Source: Patiria miniata
Taxonomy: Eukaryota > Echinodermata > Asteroidea > Valvatida > Asterinidae
DNA length: 64,000 bases
NCBI RefSeq assembly: GCF_015706575.1
Contig: NW_024037065.1
Location: 1 to 64,000, forward strand
Direction of reading: 5' to 3'
Below the pieces are notes generated by a model. That model ran no database searches and had not been told where the DNA came from. It was given only the letters and a program-made list of their open reading frames with translations. Shown here one piece after another: positions 41,113 to 51,300 of this stretch (positions are counted from its first letter, which is position 1; each line of letters starts with the position of its first letter). The position numbers were made by a program, and so were the translations under genes.

Positions 41113-41475
41113 TTACTGATCTCGTCTCGCCCTCCATCGACTTTGGTTCATTCTTGAAGGTTTGGACGAAGCGCCCTGCAAGTCATTTGTCGTTGGGTGA
41201 TAAGGAGCTGAAGCTATGTGCCACACTCCATGGCGTTTCAGGATCCTTAATTCCTCTGATTTGAACTGCGGACCATTGATACTAACAAGTTGCTTAGGGA
41301 CAATGTGTTGGGCGTGAATGCCCCTTAGGAGATCAGTCGTCCAGCTTGATAGTGAAGTGGTTATCTGGAAGAATTGAGGCCGTTTTGAATGTGCATCAAC
41401 CGTTACCAGGTCTATCCTTAGAATAGGCCAGTGCAGTCGATGTGTATTCTCTGCCAGGGTTTCGCGGGCCATTAC
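41113..41475 (-). mobile_element. Ty3/Gypsy-type retroelement integrase fossil
   Basis: The minus strand encodes a stretch recognisable as the core of a retroelement integrase: RIDLVTVDAHSKRPQFF, IVPKQLVSINGPQFKSEELR and ASAPYHPTTN resemble the VDAYSKWPE, LVSDNGPQF and SAPYHP motifs of Ty3/Gypsy (LTR) elements. Only this piece is seen; no gag, protease, reverse transcriptase or LTR pair was recognised nearby. It is a broken, isolated remnant. Age cannot be judged without an LTR pair. Confidence 0.75.
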
Positions 41476-41479
41476 CCAA

Positions 41480-43474
41480 TTTGATATGGAGTAGAGCTTA
41501 AAAGGGCACTGCGTCCTGAAATCCCCGAAAATTTCATGCTTTGGATTGTTTACTTATCCTATTTCAAACATCTGGTTGAAAGGAAACCAATCTATAATGT
41601 CTAACCGTTTTCTTAAAAAAAGACGGGGAAAAAACCCGTTTGTTTACATCGGACACGACGGCGTACGCATACGTTTTTCCTATATGAATTTCTTAGCGCA
41701 ACCTAAGCGACAGGCTTCCGCTGCATTTTGTGCAAAGCGGAAATCCTCCAGAAAACCTCAAAAAACGCACGAATTTTTCCTTTTTGAGAGCATAACTTTT
41801 GAACCCTCGATGCTTTTTTTAACCTGGAAAAATGACACACTTGACTTGGGGATTCAACTCGACACAAATAATTTAATACAAGACCAGGATCTAAGAACAA
41901 GTCGCGAACTATTTTATTAAGAAAAGGATTTTAAAATGAAACAAACTTGAGACCAAAGCTGAATAAAAAAACCTTTAAAACCAAAAAAAAAACCAATGAT
42001 AAAAACTACAAGTTACCAACAGTAAAACCAACTTAAAAAAAATTAAAAACCAACACAGAGCGTCAAAATAGTGAACCTTAAATGCACTCTGACTGAAACC
42101 TAAAAATTAAGAAAAGACAAGAAAAGAAAGAATACAATTAAGAAATATATCAAAAGAAAGTTAAATTGGTTAAATAGCGCAGTCTAACTCTATTATATAC
42201 AGCATGTTTATAAACAAGGTCACTTATGCCCAACATACACACTGGCAACACAAGTTTCTGGCTGAATATCTAATGAGTACTAATCTATGGGTCTCATCTG
42301 TTCCACTTAACTTCTAATTAGACTTCACCCAGTCTAAGACAATCAAACTAAGCCTCAAGGTAAACAGGTGGTAAAAGTGGATTTAAACATACAGGAAAAT
42401 GCAGTGAAGGAAGTGGGACTAAGACAAGTCTAATTTCATGAATAAACATCTGGTGATCTTCTAAGAAAGGAATTTATACACTTGGGCCTCTTGATCTGTA
42501 GGAAAGTCATACCTCCTAGCCTAAACAATGGTAGAGATACACTAAAAAAAGTCATTCAATCTACATGTTCTAGGGGTAAAATATGAATCTTTCTCAACAA
42601 AAATCAATTCTCCAAGCAAATCATGTCATCTTTCAAAGAGGAACCAAAAGTTATAAAACAAAACTCAATAAATGTAAACTTATGAAAAACATTCTTCCAT
42701 CCTGTAAAACTAGTCAAAGAAACTTGATTCCTATAAAAAACAATACTCCTCCTTACTCCATATATATTAAAAAGGTCAGAAAGAAATCATGTGTTGTGCA
42801 GAATCCAAATCATAACCCATCATGGAACAGTAAAATCTCAATGCTTCACAATTAAACTTTCACAAAAACTTTCCAAAGATAAAAAAAAACACTTTAGACC
42901 ATAACTACGTAAAAACCTTCCAAAAAACTGCACTAGAATTCAAAATATGATTATACAATATAAAAGAACAACAATTTCACAATCAAACTCACCAGGTGAC
43001 TTGAGCAGCTCAAAAAAACACAGGGCAGGCGCTCCCAAGAATAGGGGAAGAGAGAAAATAACTCGCCAAGTGTCGAAATTGATTTTGAGGAATTCATAAT
43101 GTACGAAACACCTTGTGTTCGTCACAGAAATATTACACACAGCACCAATGCACAAATGTGGTTTCTTTCATGTCCGCAAAATTATATATGGATAAATAAT
43201 TTGAAAAATTACCATCTTACATCGAAGTAAATGCTATTTCAATATTGATTGTATGTGTATATATTTATGTGGGGAATCGATTATTTAAAACCGCTGCGTC
43301 ACAGAGGACGCCCTTCCTAACGACCACTGTTATTCCTTGCATGGGCCGCACAATGAAAACCTTGACGAGCTGGAAGCAGGATGTTGCTAGGATTCAAAAA
43401 CAGTGACCACAGTCTATTACGGAAATCCAAAGACATAAAGTATGCTGTATGGTACCCAACTACGAAAGCCCATC
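41480..43474. other. AT-rich stretch without a recognised gene
   Basis: 41500-41900 has an open plus-strand frame with no recognisable family; its composition changes sharply at about 41900 into A-rich sequence that continues to 43200. The boundary and the lack of codon structure suggest decayed repeat DNA. No tandem or inverted structure was recognised. Confidence 0.4.
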
Positions 43475-44566
43475 AGCGCCACTGCAAGTATATATGTTAC
43501 AGATTGTGTAATTCGTTATTACGGATTATTAATTCGTTATTACGGATTACTAATTCGTTATAACGGATTATTAATTCGTTATAACGGATTATTAATTCGT
43601 TATTACGGATTATTTAATTCGTTATTACGGATTACTAATTCGTTATTACGGATTATTAATTCGTTATTACGGATTATTAATTCGTTATTACGGATTATTA
43701 ATTCGTTATTACGGATTATTAATTCGTTATTACGGATTATTTAATTCGTTATTACGGATTATTAATTCGTTATTACGAATTAGGTCTGATGTTCTCACAC
43801 GTGGAGAGCACGTGACCAGGGGCCTGTGTATATAGGGCCGCTAGGCGGCGCTATCTTTGCATACAACGTTTGCACTCCTGTGCCATACTTGCCGAGTATG
43901 ACTCAGAACGTATGAGTAATTCGTAATAACGAATTAATAATCCGTAATAACGAATTAAATAATCCGTAATAACGAATTAGTAATCCGTTATAACGAATTA
44001 GTAATCCGTAATAACGAATTAATAATCCGTAATAACGAATTAAATAATCCGTTTTAACGAATTAGTAATCCGTAATAACGAATTAAATAATCCGTAATAA
44101 CGAATTAAATAATCCGTAATAACGAATTAGTAATCCGTTATAACGAATTAGTAATCCGTAATAACGAATTAATAATCCGTAATAACGAATTAAATAATCC
44201 GTTATAACGAATTAGTAATCCGTAATAACGAATTAAATAATCCGTAATAACGAATTAGTAATCCGTAATAACGAATTAATAATCCGTAATAACGAATTAG
44301 TAATCCGTAATAACGAATTAGTAATCCGTAATAACGAATTAATAATCCGTTATAACGAATTAGTAATCCGTAATAACGAATTAATCATCCGTAATAACGA
44401 ATTAAATAATCCGTTATAACGAATTAGTAATCCGTAATAACGAATTAAATAATCCGTAATAACGAATTAATAATCCGTTATAACGAATTAGTAATCTGTA
44501 ATAACGAATTAATAATCCGTAATAACGAATTAAATAATCCGCAACATATATACTTGCAGTGGTGCT
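43475..44566. mobile_element. Foldback element with arms of 21-22 bp tandem repeats
   Basis: Terminal inverted repeats AGCGCCACTGCAAGTATATA and TATATACTTGCAGTGGTGCT enclose two arrays of the unit TAATTCGTTATTACGGATTA in opposite orientations: about 13 copies at 43509-43782 and about 29 copies (complement AATAATCCGTAATAACGAAT) at 43916-44541. The unique centre at 43783-43915 contains GGGCCGCTAGGCGGCGCTAT. Arm asymmetry reflects unequal repeat gain. The architecture matches Drosophila FB and sea urchin TU foldback transposons. No target duplication was found. Confidence 0.9.
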
Positions 44567-44916
44567 AGCTCACGTCACAGATAAGAAGATGTGAAACTTC
44601 GGTCTTATAACTGGTTTGGCTTCGGGTCTAGATTTTGTTGTTCGCTGATCGCTGACAACGTTAAAACCTAATTGCATTATACAAAACTGTTTCTGATTAT
44701 TAAAGGTGGGCCCGTCCGTATCCATTTTTGTGTGGGAGTCCGCGACACGGTGTATGTTTGTTGTTTCATTATGGAGGAAGGAAACAGACTGCCGCTGTAT
44801 ATAAACGTACATTATTCGCGAACATTAACGTGACGTGAACAAAAACTGGCAACGCGAACGGCGCAGCGTAAGTCATTGCAAATATTTTTCGCAAGTAAGT
44901 TTTGCTTTTATTTTGG

Positions 44917-45055
44917 GACTCGAGTCTTATTAGCCTTCCTCGAGTCGAGTCGAGTCATTCTGATGAGGGACTCGAGTCGAGTCGAGTCATTTGCTCGCAG
45001 TGACTCGAGTCGAGTCGAGTCATTTACCCGTCGGGACTCGAGTCGAGTCGAGTCG
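44917..45055. repeat. CGAGT-based short repeat upstream of GHDC
   Basis: Blocks of GACTCGAGTCGAGTCGAGTC separated by spacers of about 14-18 bp (for example ATTTGCTCGCAGT), followed 170 bp later by the GHDC ATG. GACTCGAGTC is itself a palindrome containing CTCGAG. The translated SRVES repeats are incidental. Confidence 0.85.
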
Positions 45056-45094
45056 CCAAAAAATGTGAAGTAGCCCTATCGTGTGTACGGGTTA

Positions 45095-45226
45095 TTCGTT
45101 TTGATAAATGTACACACCGACGCCACCTAGGCTACATTTTGTACGTTGGAGGCAGCCGGCATATAACGTCCAAAGTGGAAAATTGTGAAGTCCTCAACAC
45201 GCCTACTCTAAAGTCCTGTGTTCAAA
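45095..45226 (+). promoter_or_regulatory. GHDC 5' flank / promoter region, copy B
   Basis: Conserved with the paralogue's flank at 36028-36156: TTTTGATAAA, ACCGACGCCACCTA, AAAGTGGAAAATT, AACACGCCTACTCTAAAGTC. The start context is CAAAATGGCGG, which resembles a YY1 element overlapping the ATG. No TATA box was recognised. Confidence 0.6.
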
Positions 45227-45347
45227 ATGGCGGTTACTTGGAATCTTCGCTGTGCATGCTGGGGTTTCATTTCCTCGCTCCTAGCTGCGGTCTTTCTCAG
45301 CTATTGCATGAATCCTCAAACCCATATGGCCCTCCGAGTCACAGTAG
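45227..45347 (+). CDS. GHDC: GHDC exon 1: N-terminal membrane segment
   Basis: The 121 bp exon encodes MAVTWNLRCACWGFISSLLA, AVFLSYC and THMALRVTV, ending in phase 1 before GTGAGTT. The hydrophobic run is a signal-anchor or cleavable signal candidate. Length and phase equal the paralogous exon at 36157-36277. Confidence 0.85.
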
Positions 45348-48300
45348 GTGAGTTGTCGTTTTTAATGACTTTTCCTCTTTTTTTTGGAGGGGGAGGGGAT
45401 TAGGTTTCATTTTCCAAAGTATCAATGAAATCTATACTTGTCCATGTACGCCTGGCTGTTACGACTGATAATGTAGTAACCAACGGATAATGTATCACCA
45501 ACTGATAATGTCACACAAAGTGACCGATACTGTATCACTAACCGATAATGTAACAGAAAGTGACCGATATTGTAGTAAAAATGTTCTACACTATCAGTCG
45601 ATTGTTGGTACATTATCGGTCTTAACCGATAATGTATCAAATATTGACCGATTGTGTAGTAACATTTACTTCACTATCAGTCAATTTGGTTTACTTGGTT
45701 CCCCCAGTTAGTTTTGTGAGACTCCGACACCGGTGTTGAAACTAAGGAAAATTGACGTTGGAGGAATCCCCTCAAAGTTAAATAAACCAGTAAAGTCACC
45801 GTGTGAAAGCTCTGTTTCCCGCCAAATTCGTTATCATAGATAATAATGTTGATTCTAATATAAAGTTAATGAACTAAGAGGGAATGCTACAATAATTTCA
45901 GGAATGAATTGCAGGGCAGCTCCGTCGCACAGCCTTTAACGTGTCACCACTTGAAACTTAGAACTGATAGACACATGGATTACAAGATACGAGAACTGTT
46001 TGATTGCCTCATTGATGTTCTCCGAAGTCACCGTGTTAAAATTAGAAAAAGTTTTAACTATGGAAGGTTGTGAATCTTTTCTTTCAAAACGAAGGGAGGA
46101 ATTATTGCAGTCATATTTATTTTATCGTCAATGTAAAATTTTGTCTAATTTCATTTTGTTCCCGGGTATTTTTTTGTTGTTTCTTTAGTGTGTGTATATA
46201 ATGTGAGTGTAGACCTATGTATGTCAACTAGGTTTTTTGTTTTTATGGTTTGCATTTTTCTCTCTGGGGAATGGGATTGCTTTTGTTTCTTGGTTTTGTT
46301 TTGTTTTGTTTGTAATAATCTGTTTAGCCCGTTTGTCATTCATTCCCGTTATTGAGTCTGGGTGTTTGTTTGTTTGTTTGTTGGGTTGTAAGAGTATTTA
46401 TTTATTAGTTCGTTTTTATATTTTTGTATCTGTCTGTTTTGTCTAATGTTTCACTCTATGATTTTTTTGGCTGAGTCTTGTCTCATCTCCCCGTCTTGTC
46501 TCGTCTCGTCATGTTTCGTCATGTCTCGTCTCGTGTGGTTTCGTATGATTTGTACAATTTACTTTTCAATAGTACTTTAATTTTTATGAATGGAATTTTA
46601 AATGTGTTTTACTGGCAGGGGTTTGGATAATTGTCTGATGACAATTGTTTTTTTTTCTTTACATATCCGTGGCAGCCTGTCCAACTTTTAGCTTTTATTT
46701 TATGTTTTAAGATTTAAAATAAAATAATTGAATCAAATAAATCAAATAAAGTTTCTTCAAGTCTTTATTACGCTGGAGATTTTTCGATCGCAGTACATAT
46801 GAGAGGCAGCCCAAATAGGCGCGACGGTCCGGCCAAATTACGATTTGTATACTAGTTTATCTGTAATAATAAAGAATTTTGGCCCCTGCACTTGAGGGTC
46901 TGTATTTGTAGAAGTGAAGGGTCCATGTCCCTGAATTTGGATTTCTGAACAAAACATTTGAATGGAATCTATATTAATATGGAGTGGAAGGAATCTGTTT
47001 TTTTTTTCAAAATGGCGATGGGGTGATCATCGTTGGAGGGAAAAATCACCCAAAAGTCATAGGTTAACCCCCCCCCCCAAAAAAAAAAGATTTCCAAAAA
47101 GGCAAAGAGGATTAATTCAGCTTTCATTTGATGTATGTTTTGATCACCTGTGAGGGTTCAGAGTATGTTCCCCAATTTGTTTAAATTGGGGTATTTATCT
47201 TTGGTGCCTATGGGAATTTATGTATTGGTGTGCACCCTTAAACGGAGTGCTGTAAATTCAGGGATCGCATCAACAACTGCTTTTGAATCACACAGTCATG
47301 TTTGTGTACCATACTTTCCCACACATAAACTTTTCATCTGGAAGGCTCATGTCACAGGAATGTCCCATTAAATTGTTTAGAAATTATGTTGAAAATAACA
47401 TCTTCATGGATTCCCAGCACAACTCCTCACAATAAGCGCAGTGTTAACAATATTTCTCGTTGTGGGTCTGAAAATGAAAATTGTCGGTTTGTGTATTATG
47501 AATATGATCAAGTGAAATGATTTATGCAGAGTTTGCCCATTTCCCTCAAAATTGCATATTGTAATATTGTACATTTTTATCAATTTGCTAGAATATGTGA
47601 TACCTCACCAACAAGTATCTTTTAACAAAATTCAATCAGAATATTTATCAATTTTTAATTTTTTTTTTAAGTTGTTTTGTTACTTGTTGGTGTCCCTGCC
47701 ACACTATACGATGGTGTAGCCGTGCGTTATGCACGTGGATTGTTTATTTTCGTTTTGACAGGGACTTTACTGAATCGAGTCTGGTGACTGTACATAGAAA
47801 TTTCTTTGAATAAAAGTCGAATCGTTCATTCATGTGCACTTGTTATGCAAGAACGCGACTTGAATGCTTTTATGTGTTCATAATACAACGACGCTGTTGA
47901 GTTATTTCACTGTGTGATACAGTGAGAAATTTTGGAATCATAATGGCGTCAGCGATACTTACTGGAGAGCTCTTGCGTACGACTTTCTGTACTTTGGTAC
48001 TGTTGTCTCCAGGACAATTGTGTGTACGGTAACCCGACGAAACCAGATTTTTAAGGACGAAATTGCCGACCTCAAACTTGTTAGTGCCATATTTGGCAAC
48101 TATATGTGCGTTATTAGTTTAATTAAACAAATGAACAGGTTAATTAAACATAGTACCGTTGAAGGTACCTAAAAGTAAACATAACAGCATAGAAGACCGA
48201 CAGACGAACATAAAATGTTACAAAATAAACATATTTGTGTGGATAAATTTTTAGGGCGTTACCGGCAAGTTAACACAAACTTGGTGTCAAATAGATCATG

Positions 48301-51300
48301 GGAGTTTTTTCATACAAGTTTACATAAACTTTAACTGTATGACCTGCAGTGGCGTAGCCACGGAGGGGCGTGGGGGCGACAGCCCCCCCATGAAACCTTG
48401 TCCCCACCCCCACTGAGATTTTGAGTTTCTAAAAAAATTATCATTGATCTACATGACGCCCCCCATGAAATGTTCCAGCCCCCCAGCGCCCCCCCCCCCC
48501 CCCCCCCCCACTGAAAAATTCCTGGCTACGCCACTGCAATGGTCTGATTCGAAAAGTATTCTTTGACCCAGAGGGTCATCCTAGTGTCAACTGCACTGAT
48601 CTCATTTACTGACTGACTCACTCCCAGTAGCGTATTCAGCTTTTGATGTCAGGGGGCAACCGCACATCCACGCTGAAATGTAGACATGTTTTTTTTTCTT
48701 CGGACACTTGACCTCCGTATTACAAGCAGGGGGGGGGGCTGGTACCATTGTAATGTTTTTGAGCGTTTTTTAAGGATTTGAGATTGATGTCAGAACTCTC
48801 TGACCATTTATTGCTGACAAAAAAATATTTGTCAAAACAGTGCGAAGTGCCCCCTTCTGGATACGCCATTGCTCCCCGCAATCTGTCACTTGTGTGTTAG
48901 CCTGGATCTTCTCTGGTAAAAATCCGGCCCATTTTGTATGTACACCAAATGTATGAAAATACTTCCGGCTTTTACATCAGGCTCGACTGTTAGTGACGGA
49001 TTGGGAGATACATAGTAAGCAGCGCCATTTTGGTCTCGCAAACCTAGCTGGCGAAACTTACGCTTGTAAAAATGAGGTATTTATTCATGGACATCTACCC
49101 AACGGAAAACATATACCATAAAGAAAATGTGGTGATCGGGGCGAAATCATGCACGCGTCGTTGCTGCACGTCGAATCGCTTATACCAAAATACCAAATGC
49201 TGCCACTCTGATATTACGGAGAGAATTTAATATACTAACGTCACTATTGTACAAACAAATTGTATTCACATTAATGACCTTTATCGATTAGGTGTTGCGG
49301 CAGTGCTGCTGGGCATCTCATCCCTGATTGCCTTCCACATCTCGACTCTACGATGCTCTGAGAGTCACACCCTGACAACCCTACTCCTGTCCTACAAGTG
49401 GCACCAGGGTGAACGACTAGCCACGCCCTCCATCTTGGCAAAGATCAATCACATGTGGAAACATCCGCGAGAAGCCCAGGAAGATCTGATCCGGGAGCTG
49501 ACCAGTCGACATGCCAAGACGGAGTACGGGCGCAAGAACCGTCTTGGGGAGATCCAATCAGTGGAAGACCTCCGCAAGAAGCATCCGCTCACCACGTACG
49601 ATCACTACAGGGATTACATCCAGCGGCTGGCAGACGGTTGTAAGAGTATTTATTTATTAGTTCGTTTTTATATTCCTTTTTTATATTCCTTTGGTGCCTA
49701 TGGGAATTTATGTATTGGTGTGCACCCTTAAACGGAGTGCTGTAAATTCAGGGATCGCATCAACAACTGCTTTTGAATCACACAGTCATGTTTGTGTACC
49801 ATACTTTCCCACACATAAACTTTTCATCTGGAAGGCTCATGTCACAGGAATGTCCCATTAAATTGTTTAGAAATTATGTTGAAAATAACATCTTCATGGA
49901 TTCCCAGCACAACTCCTCACAATAAGCGCAGTGTTAACAATATTTCTCGTTGTGGGTCTGAAAATGAAAATTGTCGGTTTGTGTATTATGAATATGATCA
50001 AGTGAAATGATTTATGCAGAGTTTGCCCATTTCCCTCAAAATTGCATATTGTAATATTGTACATTTTTATCAATTTGCTAGAATATGTGATACCTCACCA
50101 ACAAGTATCTTTTAACAAAATTCAATCAGAATATTTATCAATTTTTAATTTTTTTTTTAAGTTGTTTTGTTACTTGTTGGTGTCCCTGCCACACTATACG
50201 ATGGTGTAGCCGTGCGTTATGCACGTGGATTGTTTGTTTTCGTTTTGACAGGGACTTTACTGAATCGAGTCTGGTGACTGTACATAGAAATTTCTTTGAA
50301 TAAAAGTCGAATCGTTCATTCATGTGCACTTGTTATGCAAGAACGCGACTTGAATGCTTTTATGTGTTCATAATACAACGACGCTGTTGAGTTATTTCAC
50401 TGTGTGATACAGTGAGAAATTTTGGAATCATAATGGCGTCAGCGATACTTACTGGAGAGCTCTTGCGTACGACTTTCTGTACTTTGGTACTGTTGTCTCC
50501 AGGACAATTGTGTGTACGGTAACCCGACGAAACCAGATTTTTAAGGACGAAATTGCCGACCTCAAACTTGTTAGTGCCATATTTGGCAACTATATGTGCG
50601 TTATTAGTTTAATTAAACAAATGAACAGGTTAATTAAACATAGTACCGTTGAAGGTACCTAAAAGTAAACATAACAGCATAGAAGACCGACAGACGAACA
50701 TAAAATGTTACAAAATAAACATATTTGTGTGGATAAATTTTTAGGGCGTTACCGGCAAGTTAACACAAACTTGGTGTCAAATAGATCATGGGAGTTTTTT
50801 CATACAAGTTTACATAAACTTTAACTGTATGACCTGCAGTGGCGTAGCCACGGAGGGGCGTGGGGGCGACAGCCCCCCCATGAAACCTTGTCCCCACCCC
50901 CACTGAGATTTTGAGTTTCTAAAAAAATTATCATTGATCTACATGACGCCCCCCATGAAATGTTCCAGCCCCCCAGCGCCCCCCCCCCCCCCCCCCCCCA
51001 CTGAAAAATTCCTGGCTACGCCACTGCAATGGTCTGATTCGAAAAGTATTCTTTGACCCAGAGGGTCATCCTAGTGTCAACTGCACTGATCTCATTTACT
51101 GACTGACTCACTCCCAGTAGCGTATTCAGCTTTTGATGTCAGGGGGCAACCGCACATCCACGCTGAAATGTAGACATGTTTTTTTTTCTTCGGACACTTG
51201 ACCTCCGTATTACAAGCAGGGGGGGGGGGCTGGTACCATTGTAATGTTTTTGAGCGTTTTTTAAGGATTTGAGATTGATGTCAGAACTCTCTGACCATTT

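Larger units (their letters stand above)
47199..49637 (+). repeat. 2.44 kb tandem duplication, first copy
   Basis: The sequence from CTTTGGTGCCTATGGG to CGGCTGGCAGACGG is repeated at 49689-52128 with an offset of 2490-2491 bp. Only three differences were noticed: A/G at 47746/50236, one extra G in a G-run near 51221, and TAC/AAC in the exon. It contains intron sequence, two small MITEs and the first third of exon 2. Identity this high means a very recent event, a gene conversion, or two haplotypes joined in assembly. Confidence 0.93.

Noticed and set aside
41546-41920. 124-residue plus-strand frame
   Set aside because: No recognisable domain, and the frame crosses an abrupt composition change; probably chance in decayed repeat DNA.
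43442-43744. Frame with repeated NSLLRI / IRYYGL peptides
   Set aside because: Translation of the 21-22 bp foldback arm repeat; unit length variation and lack of any family argue against coding.
43509-44541. CRISPR-like regularly spaced repeats
   Set aside because: The units abut without unique spacers and the sequence is eukaryotic; it is a foldback element.
44876-45073. SRVES-repeat frame
   Set aside because: Translation of the CGAGT simple repeat upstream of GHDC.
46149-46446. Hydrophobic frames on both strands in GHDC intron 1
   Set aside because: T-rich intron sequence giving phenylalanine/leucine-rich translation; no family or splice context.
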